DNA from: Acidobacteriota bacterium
GTDB lineage: Bacteria > Acidobacteriota > Terriglobia > Versatilivoradales > Versatilivoraceae
NCBI GenBank assembly: GCA_022826755.1
Contig: JAJDUG010000001.1
Coordinates: forward strand, 1 to 63,304
Direction: 5' to 3'
DNA: 63,304 bases
Both the position numbers and the translations under genes were made by a program. Of the stretch, positions 53,276 to 61,902 are shown in pieces (positions within the stretch are counted from its first letter, which is position 1; every line of letters begins with the position of its first letter). Under the pieces are notes generated by a model. That model did not search any database. It was given only the letters and a program-made list of their open reading frames with translations, and was not told the origin of the DNA.

Positions 53276-54256
53276 TCATTCACCGGCGACCTGGGCGATC
53301 TCATCCATCCAGACCACTCGTTCGGCCGTTGAATCGAAGTTGGGTGTCTGCTGTCCCACTCCGGACCAGTACCCCTGCCTGGACTGCAACCGGATCAGAT
53401 TGTCCCCGATCCTGAGAGCCATGGCCCGATATTTTCCCTCTCCCGTGATTCGGAAGAGCAGGGAAGCGGCCCAGCCCACCTTGCCGGCCCGGATCAGGCG
53501 GAAGAGCTCGTCACTGGCCCCTTCGGCAAAGCGCATGTATTCAATGGCGAGGTCCAGCCACCGCTTCTCCAGGGTGGCCTGGAACAGCCGGCAGAGGAAC
53601 CCGGCGGCGATTCCCGGGTTGAAGAAGGCCTGGTCGGTGCGGGAGTCCGCCACCACCACGTGCCGTATAGCCTCACCCGGATCGAACTCGGTATGCAGAC
53701 CGTCCTGTCTGCTGAAGACGGTGTACAACTTATGAGGAAATTCCGGCTGGGCCTCCATCAGGTTCTGCAACCAGCCCGCGGCGCCGCAGGCCTGACCGGT
53801 CCTTCCCATCGCCAGACAGGCGAGTCCACACAGGCTCACCACCATCAGGTCCTGCCTGGTGTCGAGGGAGCGCTCGGTGGGGTCTGAAAAAAAGCCCCCG
53901 GTATCCTCGTCCTGAAATCCCGACAGGAAGTGGATTCCCCGTGTGGCAAGGTCGAACTGTCCCAGCCGTTGCGCCCCCAGGATGACCCAGGCGTTGTAAT
54001 AGGCGCAGGAGTAACCGGAGGCCCCTTCCTTCTTGGGACCGAAATCGCCCTCGGGAGTCATTCCCCGGGTGCGAATCCACTGGCAGAGGCGGTTGGCGGC
54101 GTCGTTGTGGCCGCAGACCTGAAAGGCGGTGAGAGCCTTGTAGTAGTCGTCCAGAGCCGGTCGGCTCCGGGGGAATTCTCCCCGGATGCCCTGATGGCGC
54201 AAGAGAAAGGCGCATCCACGGTCTCTGGCCTGCTTGAATGCGGGAGCGGGGTCCAT
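53276..54256 (-). CDS. Alpha/alpha-barrel protein resembling terpenoid-cyclase/prenyltransferase toroids
   Basis: 326 residues. Repeating helix pairs with aromatic/Gly turns (DDYYKALTAFQVCGHNDAA, GGFFSDPTERSLDTRQDLM, GYWSGVGQQTPNFDSTAE) suggest an (alpha/alpha)6 toroid such as squalene-cyclase or prenyltransferase beta folds. No DxDD or QW set is complete, so I cannot assign cyclase activity. ATG 54256 has GAGGA eight bases ahead. It is the first gene before M19 (58 bases) and lactonase. The unit's purpose is unknown. Confidence 0.55.
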   Translation of the reverse strand: MDPAPAFKQARDRGCAFLLRHQGIRGEFPRSRPALDDYYKALTAFQVCGHNDAANRLCQWIRTRGMTPEGDFGPKKEGASGYSCAYYNAWVILGAQRLGQFDLATRGIHFLSGFQDEDTGGFFSDPTERSLDTRQDLMVVSLCGLACLAMGRTGQACGAAGWLQNLMEAQPEFPHKLYTVFSRQDGLHTEFDPGEAIRHVVVADSRTDQAFFNPGIAAGFLCRLFQATLEKRWLDLAIEYMRFAEGASDELFRLIRAGKVGWAASLLFRITGEGKYRAMALRIGDNLIRLQSRQGYWSGVGQQTPNFDSTAERVVWMDEIAQVAGE

Positions 54257-54421
54257 GGCGTGGTCCTCGGGGTCTGGCCGACAGGGTATTCCGTCTTCGA
54301 AAGAGTATCAATGGATTTCAGGGCGCGCGGGCGCCGAAATTGACAATGGGTTTTCCCGGTGGCTAGAATCGGATCACCGATCGGGTCGCTCCTGCCCATC
54401 TTCCAAGCTCGAGGAAACATC

Positions 54422-56284
54422 GTGGCCCTTTCCTGGAAACCCGCCGGCCTCTTGAGCCGGGGATGGATCGCCACCGTCCTGCTGGTCCTGCTTCAGCCCC
54501 TCCCCTGTCCGGCCGAGGCCGATCCTTCCGGACCGCCTGAAATCCTTTCCCTGTTTCCCCTGGGAGGTCGGCCGGGAGAGGAGTTTCAAGGAGTCCTCAG
54601 GGGGCGCGGGTTGAACGGAGCCCGCCAGCTCTGGTTCGACTGGGGCGGCGTCAGGGCCACCGTTCTGGGCCTTCGCAACGAGCAGGGGCCCAACCCTGAA
54701 GAGACGCCCCAGTCGGACGAGGGGGCCAGGCCGGTCCAGTTGCTCAGCCTGCGGTTCCAGGTGGATCCGGCTGCCCAACCGGGTCCCCGCAGCCTGAGGG
54801 CCATCACGCCTCGCGGGCTTTCCCATCCCTTGACCTTTCACGTGCACGCCGAACCCGGCCATCTCGAGAGCCGTTCCTCCCACGATCTGGCCTCCGAGGC
54901 CGAGCCCCTGCCCGAGTGGCCCCTGGCGGTTCACGGGACCATCGGGCGGGCTGCCGAGGTGGACTACTACGCCTTCAGCGTTGCCGAAGGAGAGCGGTTG
55001 CGGTTCGAGGTGCGCTCGCTGGCGCTCTCGGATATGGCGATTTCGCTCTATGAGCCCGCCGGGAGCTGGTTCAGCCCCCACCGCGCTCGCCGGCTGGCCT
55101 TCAGCGACGAGCCGGTGGCCTATCCCGAACTGAGCACCGAGCCCGTGCTGAGGCACCGGTTCGGGAAGGCCGGCCGCTACCTGGTTCGAGTCAGCGGCTT
55201 TCTGGGCGAGGGCGGTCCCGATCACCCCTACCTCTTGCGGATCGCCGGGGATTCGGATGAGGAGAACGGTGAGGCATCCGGTGGGGTCCTTGTCGGCCCG
55301 GTCAGGGACCTCTGGCAGGAACGAAGCTGGACTCGGGAGCTTCGAGCGGATCGAATGGAAGCGCTGCGGGCGCGAACGGCGTCGCCGCCACGGCCTCCGT
55401 CCGGCCCGGTGCCGGAGACGATTCCGGTGATCGAACTGGATGGAGCCCCGGACGAAGCCTCGAAGGCAAAGGTGGTTGCCCTGCCGTCGCTGCTGGTGGG
55501 AACCATCGAGCATCCCGGAGATATCGATCGGGTGCGGTTTGCCGCCAAGGTGGGCGACCGCATCGCCCTGGAGATCGAGACTCCCCGCGCCACGGTGCCG
55601 GTCTTCAACCCCTACCTGAAGATGGTGGATGCCGAGGGCGCCGAAGTCCTGACCAACGTGCACTCCATTTTGAATGCCAACACCGAGATCGAGAAGCAGA
55701 TCCGGCCCAAGGTCATTCACTCCTTCCCCCGGGCCGGGGAATTCACGCTGGAGATCCAGGATATCACCGCGGCCTTCGGCGGGCCCTCGATGGCCTACCG
55801 AATTCTGATCCGGCCCCAGGTGCCTCACATGGGCCGGATTCACGTGGAGGAGGACCATTTGAACCTGGTCGCCGGCACGGCCACGCCCCTGAGCCTGGTC
55901 ACCGACCAGGAGGAGCACTACCAGGGCAGCATCGCCCTGACTCTGGCGGAGTTGCCGCCGGGCGTGACGGTAGTGGCGGCCACCCAGGCCGAGCCCGATA
56001 CTCCTCCGGCGGTCAACGAGGGCCGCAAGGAGCGTTACGTTTCCAGGAGCCGGAAAGCGACCCTGGTGTTGATCGCGGCGGACGACGCCCCGGCCACGCA
56101 GGTCCCGGTCGCGGTGAAAGTGATGGCCCAGCCCGTGGTGGAGGGACGCATGGGCCCCATGACACCGGTGAAGGATCTGCTGCTGATGGTGGTGGCGCCG
56201 GTTGTCGCTGCCGCTCAGTCGGCTTCGAACCCGGTTGAAAAGACCGTTGCGGAAAGAGATAATAAGCCCGAGTCCCCTGATTGA
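54422..56284 (+). CDS. Exported protein with PPC (pre-peptidase C-terminal) domains
   Basis: 620 residues with a signal peptide (GWIATVLLVLLQPLPCPAEA). An IPT/TIG-like first domain (SLFPLGGRPGEEFQGVLRGR) is followed by two PPC-type jelly rolls: AAEVDYYAFSVAEGERLRFE ... YLVRVSGFLGEGGPDHPYLL and HPGDIDRVRFAAKVGDRIAL ... GEFTLEIQDITAAFGG. There is no peptidase domain. The start is the GTG at 54422 (GAGGAAA upstream). It ends 10 bases before the PSD1 gene, and proteins of this kind commonly accompany PSD1/DUF1501 pairs. Probably an extracellular binding partner. Confidence 0.8.
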   Translation: MALSWKPAGLLSRGWIATVLLVLLQPLPCPAEADPSGPPEILSLFPLGGRPGEEFQGVLRGRGLNGARQLWFDWGGVRATVLGLRNEQGPNPEETPQSDEGARPVQLLSLRFQVDPAAQPGPRSLRAITPRGLSHPLTFHVHAEPGHLESRSSHDLASEAEPLPEWPLAVHGTIGRAAEVDYYAFSVAEGERLRFEVRSLALSDMAISLYEPAGSWFSPHRARRLAFSDEPVAYPELSTEPVLRHRFGKAGRYLVRVSGFLGEGGPDHPYLLRIAGDSDEENGEASGGVLVGPVRDLWQERSWTRELRADRMEALRARTASPPRPPSGPVPETIPVIELDGAPDEASKAKVVALPSLLVGTIEHPGDIDRVRFAAKVGDRIALEIETPRATVPVFNPYLKMVDAEGAEVLTNVHSILNANTEIEKQIRPKVIHSFPRAGEFTLEIQDITAAFGGPSMAYRILIRPQVPHMGRIHVEEDHLNLVAGTATPLSLVTDQEEHYQGSIALTLAELPPGVTVVAATQAEPDTPPAVNEGRKERYVSRSRKATLVLIAADDAPATQVPVAVKVMAQPVVEGRMGPMTPVKDLLLMVVAPVVAAAQSASNPVEKTVAERDNKPESPD

Positions 56285-56294
56285 TCGAGAACCG

Positions 56295-58871
56295 ATGAGC
56301 AAGCCTGTTTCCTGCCCTTTGCGGCGCCCAATGATTCCGCTCCTGGCGGTCGGATTTCTGCTGATCTTCCTACCCCGGTCACCGGCCGGCGCCGAGCCCT
56401 CTTCGTCGGACCCCCGCTCCTTGCGCCTTACGCCCGTAACGACCACCTTGCGCTGGAAGGATGCCTCCCAGCAGTTCTCCGTCGTGGCCACTCTCGCCGG
56501 GGGGCGCGAAAAGGACGTGACCGCCCGGGCCAGGTTCTCGCTGGCCGATCCCGCGGTGGCCCGGCTCGATTCCGCGGGCCGGGTGCTGGCGGTGGCGGAC
56601 GGAAAGACTCACCTGCAGGTGACCTTGGGGCCCTTGAAGGCCGCCCAGGCCAGCGTGGTGGTGGTCGATTCGGCCCGCCCGCCTCCATTCACCTATGAAA
56701 AGGAGATCGGGGCCATCCTCACCCGGCGGGGCTGCAACGACGTTGCCTGCCACGCAGGGGTCAAGGGCCAGGGCGGCTTCAGGCTTTCCATCAACGCCGC
56801 CCACCCGCGTCAGGACTACGATTGGATCGTCAAGGGCGGTGTCTACCAGGTACTGACCGACAAGCGCGGAGAGCCCATCGTTCCTCGTGTTGACACCGAG
56901 GCGCCCGAAAGCAGCCTACTTCTGAGGAAGCCGTCGCTGGAGGTTGCCCACGGTGGCGGACTGCGCTTGGAGAAGGCGTCGGCAGACTACCAGGCGATCG
57001 CGAACTGGATCGGCCGGGGAGCGCCTTACCATGAGGGAAACGGGGGAGACCTGCCCAAGGTGGAGGGACTGGAGGTGCTTCCTCGGGAAGGGTTGTTGCA
57101 GGAGGGAGGGAGCCGGCAGTTGATCGTGACGGCCCTTCTCTCTGACGGTACTCGGGAAGACTATACCCACCGGGTACGCTTCGAATCCAAGCAGCAGGAG
57201 GTGGCCGAACTGGAGGGGCAGGGCTTGGTGCGGGCCCTCAATCCCGGCGAGTCCAATATCCTGGTTCGCGGCGCCGGTTACGAAATCCAGTCCAGGATCG
57301 GCGTGGTGGCCGAGTGGATTCCCGACTATCCGGAACTGTCCCGCGCCAACTTCATCGACGACGAGGTCTTCGCCAAGCTCAGAAAGTTCAACATCCTTCC
57401 CTCCCCGCGCTCCAGCGACGCCGAGTTCCTCCGCCGGGTCTGCCTGGACCTCACCGGACGCATCCCTCCCGCCGGTCGAGTGCGGGAGTTTCTGGCCGAT
57501 CCCGATCCCGACAAGAGAGAGAAACTGATCGAGGTGCTGCTCGACTCCCCCGAGTTCGTGGATTACTGGACCTTCCGGCTGGCCGATCTGTTCCGGGTGG
57601 CCGTCTTTCCGGTGGGGATCAATCCCAAGTGGAGCCAGTCCTACTGGGAGTGGATAAGGGACGCCGTGGCCCGCAACCGCCCCTACGACCGGGTGGCCGA
57701 GGAGCGGATCGCCGCCCAGGGATACAGTCCCGCCTCCAGGCACTATCTCCCCTACCTGGTTCTGCCTCCTCCCGAAAACATGATGGGCGAGGAGGTGCGG
57801 GTCTTCATGGGGCGGCGCCTGGATTGCGCCCAGTGCCACGACCACCCGTACGAGCGCTGGACCCAGGATCAGTTCTGGGGGATGGCGGCTTTCTTCGGGT
57901 CGATGTTCAGGCTCGGCGCCAATCCGGAATCGGTGGTCTTCGACAGCCCCGACGGCCGGGAGGTCGCCGCCGACGTTCCCAGTCCCACCGAGTTGCGGGT
58001 TCTCCACCCCCGCACCGGACAGGAGGTGGCGCCCACCCTGTTGAACGGCACCCGGGTGTCCTTCGGCGGCCCCGGCTTTCCCCGGGGCGAGCTGGCCAGG
58101 TGGATCACCTCCCACCCCTATTTCGCCGAGGCCTCCGTCAACCGTTTCTGGAGTTACTTCTTCGGCCGAGGGATCGTGGACCCGGTGGACGACTTCCGCA
58201 GCAACAACCCGCCTACCCATCCGGAGTTGCTGCGGCGATTGGCCGAAGACTTCGCCCGCAACGGCTACGACCTGAGGCACCTGTTCCGCCGGATCGTCCG
58301 ATCCCGGACCTACCAGTTGTCGAGCGCCGTCAACCGCACCAACCGGGCCGACCGGCTCAACTACTCCCGCGCCCTGAGCCGTTCCCTGGACGCGGAGATC
58401 CTGCTGGATGCCATCTGCGACGTGACCGGCGTTCCCGAGACTTTTGGCAACTGGCTTCACAGGAAGAAGGGAAGAGGCGGGGCTCCCAGGGGGACCCGGG
58501 CCGTCCAGCTCAAGGAAACCGACATCTATCAGTCCACCTTCCTCGACACCTTCGGGCGCCCCAACCGGTTTTCCGTGCCCGAACGGGACGGCAAGTCCAA
58601 CCTGACCCAGGCCCTGCACCTACTGGTGGGATCGACCTACAACGACAAGCTCTGGACCGAGGGCGCGCGGGTCTATGAACTGTTTCAGCGAGGAGCCTCG
58701 GATGCGGAGATCATCCAGGATCTCTACCTGGCGGCCTTCTCGCGGTTTCCAACCCCATCGGAGGTCGAGGAACTGGAGCGCTTGATCTCCGGCACCCCCA
58801 GCCGGGAGCAGGCCCTGAGGGATTTGCAGTGGGCGGTGATCACGTCACGAGAGTTTGCGGAGAATCACTGA
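56295..58871 (+). CDS. PSD1-type cytochrome protein with Ig-like BIG2 domains (second copy)
   Basis: 858 residues with a signal peptide (MIPLLAVGFLLIFLPRSPAG). BIG2-like domain (KDASQQFSVVATLAGGREKD ... VARLDSAGRVLAVADG), a diverged heme domain with GCNDVACHAG (four residues between the Cys instead of two), a second BIG2-like domain (LIVTALLSDGTREDYTHRV), then DUF1549 (FLRRVCLDLTGRIPPAGRV, DYWTFRLADLFRV) with CAQCHDHPYERW and DUF1553 (NRFWSYFFGRGIVDPVDDF). It differs from the copy at 29355-31949 in carrying the Ig domains and the CxxxxCH site. ATG 56295 is 10 bases after the PPC stop. Its expected DUF1501 partner is 1.7 kb downstream. Confidence 0.88.
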   Translation: MSKPVSCPLRRPMIPLLAVGFLLIFLPRSPAGAEPSSSDPRSLRLTPVTTTLRWKDASQQFSVVATLAGGREKDVTARARFSLADPAVARLDSAGRVLAVADGKTHLQVTLGPLKAAQASVVVVDSARPPPFTYEKEIGAILTRRGCNDVACHAGVKGQGGFRLSINAAHPRQDYDWIVKGGVYQVLTDKRGEPIVPRVDTEAPESSLLLRKPSLEVAHGGGLRLEKASADYQAIANWIGRGAPYHEGNGGDLPKVEGLEVLPREGLLQEGGSRQLIVTALLSDGTREDYTHRVRFESKQQEVAELEGQGLVRALNPGESNILVRGAGYEIQSRIGVVAEWIPDYPELSRANFIDDEVFAKLRKFNILPSPRSSDAEFLRRVCLDLTGRIPPAGRVREFLADPDPDKREKLIEVLLDSPEFVDYWTFRLADLFRVAVFPVGINPKWSQSYWEWIRDAVARNRPYDRVAEERIAAQGYSPASRHYLPYLVLPPPENMMGEEVRVFMGRRLDCAQCHDHPYERWTQDQFWGMAAFFGSMFRLGANPESVVFDSPDGREVAADVPSPTELRVLHPRTGQEVAPTLLNGTRVSFGGPGFPRGELARWITSHPYFAEASVNRFWSYFFGRGIVDPVDDFRSNNPPTHPELLRRLAEDFARNGYDLRHLFRRIVRSRTYQLSSAVNRTNRADRLNYSRALSRSLDAEILLDAICDVTGVPETFGNWLHRKKGRGGAPRGTRAVQLKETDIYQSTFLDTFGRPNRFSVPERDGKSNLTQALHLLVGSTYNDKLWTEGARVYELFQRGASDAEIIQDLYLAAFSRFPTPSEVEELERLISGTPSREQALRDLQWAVITSREFAENH

Positions 58872-58882
58872 GGGATCGAGGC

Positions 58883-59009
58883 AACTGAAAAAGAGCTATC
58901 CACGAAGGGCTTGGAGAAGGCTCGAAAGGGTTCCGCCAAAGGTCGGGAAGGAAGAATAGATTTCCACGAAGGAAAACGGCGAACCACGAATGGACACGAA
59001 TGAACACCA
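58883..59009 (+). repeat. Element A copy 5, split, running into the nuclease gene
   Basis: AACTGAAAAAGAGCTATCCA (58884-58903) starts the copy, a 40-base unrelated insert follows, and TTTCCACGAAGGAAAACGGC to AATGAACAC (58962-59008) finishes it. The distal part is the same sequence as in 38757-38820. The nuclease ATG at 58990 lies inside it. Confidence 0.7.
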
Positions 59010-60063
59010 ATTTGACAACCTCCTGGACGAGTTCGGGAAGCTTCCGCCACCTCCCGACCGCCGGCAGACCTTTTTGGAGATTGCAGGCTGTGCGCATAAG
59101 GAGAATGCGTGCAGCAACATCCTCGCGTTTTTCTTTGACCCCGAGAAACCCCACGGGCTTGGAACCCTGTTCCTGGACGCGCTTGCTCGAACTGGCAACA
59201 TTCCGAATCAGGAGGAGGTCGGCAGCAATGTTTCAGTCTCCCGCGAAGCCACGACCAAAGCTGGAAAACGGATCGATCTTCTCATTGAGTCTGACAGCCA
59301 CGCGATCTTGATCGAGAACAAATTCGACTCGGACGTTGGCAATCCATTTGGTGAGTATGCGGCCCACCTTGACTCCTTGGAACCGCCAGGACGGTCCAAA
59401 CACAAGTTTCTTCTTACGCTTAGGCCTCACCCCGATGATGTCGGCCACGGGTTTGAAAAAATCACCCACGAGCAGTTGGTGAAGAAAATCCGTGAACTGC
59501 TTGGGGATTACGTCGCCGGTGCGGACACGCGCTATTTGACGTTCCTGCTTGATTTTCTGAATACACTTGACCATTTGCAGAGGGGGACGGTTATGGACCA
59601 GGAGTTTCTTGACTTCCTCTCATCGCGTCGCAATGACGTCGAGGATTTCTTTAAGAGGATCAAAGAGTTCAAGGATGATCTTCGCAATCAGGTAACGGAC
59701 CTTAGAGGGCGAATCAGTGTCAAAGCTTACGGCGACCGTGTGCGCCAGGTGCTGTGGAGACAGGAGGGGCTTTTTGATATTCTCGGCCATCACATCCGGC
59801 TTTCTTCTTTCGAGTGCAAGGTCGACACGTGTATCGAGCCTAACGAGTGGACGGTCTGGATTTGCCTCAAACGACGAAGTGATCAAGACTATGCAGAGTT
59901 GCAAAAGCTGTTGGAACGTTTGGATATTCCGTGTAAGGAGGATGGGGAACGCAAATGCTTTATCTTGGATCAGCGCTTCAAATATGGGGATGATCTGGCT
60001 CAGATTGGTCAATTCGTGGAAGGCGTTGTGCATAAGCTCGTCACCAGTGACGGCGCTTCGTAG
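58990..60063 (+). CDS. PD-(D/E)XK nuclease superfamily protein
   Basis: 357 residues. N-terminal acidic helix with KENACSNILAFFFDP (Glu38), then the core RIDLLIESDSHAILIENKFD with Asp96, Glu109 and Lys111 as the catalytic D-ExK set, followed by a charged helical C-half with no recognised domain. Related stand-alone proteins occur in defence islands and phage genomes, but the target is unknown. The first residues MDTNEH come from element A, no Shine-Dalgarno is close (AAGGA is about 15 bases away) and no later Met is usable, so the repeat seems to provide the start. It sits between a PSD1 gene and its DUF1501 partner. Confidence 0.75.
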   Translation: MDTNEHQFDNLLDEFGKLPPPPDRRQTFLEIAGCAHKENACSNILAFFFDPEKPHGLGTLFLDALARTGNIPNQEEVGSNVSVSREATTKAGKRIDLLIESDSHAILIENKFDSDVGNPFGEYAAHLDSLEPPGRSKHKFLLTLRPHPDDVGHGFEKITHEQLVKKIRELLGDYVAGADTRYLTFLLDFLNTLDHLQRGTVMDQEFLDFLSSRRNDVEDFFKRIKEFKDDLRNQVTDLRGRISVKAYGDRVRQVLWRQEGLFDILGHHIRLSSFECKVDTCIEPNEWTVWICLKRRSDQDYAELQKLLERLDIPCKEDGERKCFILDQRFKYGDDLAQIGQFVEGVVHKLVTSDGAS

Positions 60064-60157
60064 CCGGATATATCGTTGTTGCGAAAGAAGCGGCTGAATC
60101 ATCCTGGGAGGAAAGGTCAGTGTTGAAAAAAATGGGAGCTCTAAACCGGACCAGCCC

Positions 60158-60415
60158 ATGACCCAGGCAAGCGAAGGAGTGCATGTGGCCCTGGACGGTG
60201 TAGTTCACAGCCAAAAAGGTCTTGTGAGCGGCACGCCGATTTTCGTGGGAACCCGTGTGCCGCTCAAAAGCCTGTTTGACTATCTGGCGGGAGGCCACAA
60301 TCTGGACGAGTTTCTGTGCGATTACCCGGGAGTAAGCCGCGAGCAGGCGGTAAGGGTGCTTGATATGGCAGGAGAGAAACTGGAGAGCATCGCTTATGAG
60401 ACTGCTGCTCGATGA
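60158..60415 (+). CDS. DUF433 antitoxin-like protein
   Basis: 85 residues; the DUF433 signature is GLVSGTPIFVGTRVPLKSLF, DYLAGGHNLDEFLCDYPGVS and the helix-turn-helix EQAVRVLDMAGEKLE. Such proteins are DNA-binding antitoxins paired with DUF5615 PIN-like toxins that start just before the antitoxin stop. Exactly there, a toxin start is present but dies after nine codons (60396-60425), so this looks like an orphan antitoxin. No strong Shine-Dalgarno precedes ATG 60158. Confidence 0.85.
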   Translation: MTQASEGVHVALDGVVHSQKGLVSGTPIFVGTRVPLKSLFDYLAGGHNLDEFLCDYPGVSREQAVRVLDMAGEKLESIAYETAAR

Positions 60416-60425
60416 ACGGCCTTGA
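60396..60425 (+). pseudogene. Remnant of DUF5615 PIN-like toxin start
   Basis: ATG AGA CTG CTG CTC GAT GAA CGG CCT TGA encodes MRLLLDERP and stops. MRLLLDE is the standard opening of DUF5615 toxins, and the 20-base overlap with the antitoxin is the usual gene arrangement. No DUF5615 continuation is recognisable in any forward frame of the 130 bases before the next gene, so the body was deleted rather than frameshifted. Confidence 0.65.
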
Positions 60426-60557
60426 ATATGTCCTCACGTCGGAGTATCGTTATCATGGAAGGGCGTAGCTTCTACCACGGGTTGACGTCGGGGCAGGCCG
60501 GAACGGTTGATTCCGTGTCCTGGGCTGCCCCCATGTGAGCAGGAGGATGGGTCAGTG

Positions 60558-61895
60558 ATGAAGCGAGTGGGCTGTTTGTCTGCCACCCGGGAGCAGTGGA
60601 ACCGGCGGGAGTTTATCGGCGTCGGGTCGCTGGGGTTTCTGGGAATCCACCTGAGCCAGGCCTTGCGGCTGGAGGCGGCCCTGGCCGATCCCGCGCGCTC
60701 CAACCCCGGGAAAGCCAAGGCCTGCATTCTGGTGTGGCTGGACGGCGGTCCCAGCCAGGTGGACACCTGGGATCCCAAGCCCAACAGTTCCTTCCGTCCC
60801 ATTCCCACCAACGTGGCCGGCATTCAGATTTCGGAGCTGCTTCCCAAGCTGGCCAAGCGGATGGACAAGCTGGCCGTCATCCGCTCCATCAAGTCCTTCG
60901 GCAACGACCATCCCCAGGCGGTGCACTACTCCGCCACCGGACACCTGCACAATCCCGCCATGCAGTTCCCGGCCCTGGGGTCGATCGTGGCCAAGGAGCT
61001 GGGGCCGCGGAACAACATGCCGCCCTACGTGATTGCGCCTCGCTGGGAGAAGAGCACCCAGTACCAGGACTACTTCAAGTCGGCCTTCCTGGGTCCGGAC
61101 TATGCGCCCATGACCATTCCGGATCCCTCCAAGGAGGACTACCAGGTCCCGAATCTGAGCCTGCCCAAGTCATTGATGCCGGCGGTGGTGGACAACCGCC
61201 GATCCTTTCTCCAGGCGGTGGACCGGGTCTACCGCCATCGGGTGGAGAGCCTGGAGCATTCCCGGATGGATGCCTTCCTGGAAAAGGCCTGGGACATGAT
61301 CCTGACACCGAGCGTGGGAGCCGCCTTCGACCTCTCCAAGGAATCGACCAGGACCCGGGAGGCCTACGGGCTGGATTCGGTGGGCCAGAGTCTGTTGCTG
61401 GCCCGGCGCCTGGTGGAGGCCGGGACCCGCTTCGTGACCGCCGCCGGCTATCACGGGAACTCCTGGGACACCCACAAGGGCAACGACAAGGGCCACCGCG
61501 ACCGCCTGACCCCGCCCCTGGACCGGGCGCTTTCGGCGCTTCTGGACGACCTCGACCAGCGCGGGCTCTACGAGTCCACCCTGGTGGTGGCCATGGGGGA
61601 GTTCGGCCGCACCCCCCATATCAACCCCGATCTGGGCCGGGATCACTGGCCGGGCTGCTGGTCATTGGTCCTGGGCGGCGGGGGCCTGCAGACGGGCCGG
61701 GTGGTCGGCAAGAGCGACGAGCAGGGAGCCGTGATCGTGGAGCGCCCCATCAGCATCGGGGACCTGTTCGCCACCGTCTACAAGGCCATGGGGATCGACT
61801 GGCACAAGGAGTACATGACCCCCGTCGGACGTCCCATCAAGATCGCCAATTCCTTCGACGACCTCACCGGTCAACCCATCTCCGAGTTGGTCTAG
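60558..61895 (+). CDS. DUF1501 domain protein (second copy)
   Basis: 445 residues with a Tat leader (NRREFIGVGSLGFLGIHLSQ). Family segments are CILVWLDGGPSQVDTWDPKP, FGNDHPQAVHYSATGHLHNP, GYHGNSWDTHKGNDKGHRDR, VVAMGEFGRTPHINPDLGRD and ISIGDLFATVYKAMGI at the end. AGGAGG at 60541 supports the ATG at 60558 or the in-frame GTG at 60555. It is the probable partner of the PSD1 protein at 56295-58871 but is separated from it by a nuclease and toxin-antitoxin remnant. Convergent with the Cache gene (7 bases). Confidence 0.9.
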   Translation: MKRVGCLSATREQWNRREFIGVGSLGFLGIHLSQALRLEAALADPARSNPGKAKACILVWLDGGPSQVDTWDPKPNSSFRPIPTNVAGIQISELLPKLAKRMDKLAVIRSIKSFGNDHPQAVHYSATGHLHNPAMQFPALGSIVAKELGPRNNMPPYVIAPRWEKSTQYQDYFKSAFLGPDYAPMTIPDPSKEDYQVPNLSLPKSLMPAVVDNRRSFLQAVDRVYRHRVESLEHSRMDAFLEKAWDMILTPSVGAAFDLSKESTRTREAYGLDSVGQSLLLARRLVEAGTRFVTAAGYHGNSWDTHKGNDKGHRDRLTPPLDRALSALLDDLDQRGLYESTLVVAMGEFGRTPHINPDLGRDHWPGCWSLVLGGGGLQTGRVVGKSDEQGAVIVERPISIGDLFATVYKAMGIDWHKEYMTPVGRPIKIANSFDDLTGQPISELV

Positions 61896-61902
61896 TCTCG
61901 CT

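Noticed and set aside
60426-60557. Frameshifted continuation of the DUF5615 toxin
   Set aside because: Forward frames translated by eye give no DUF5615-like segment after the nine codons.
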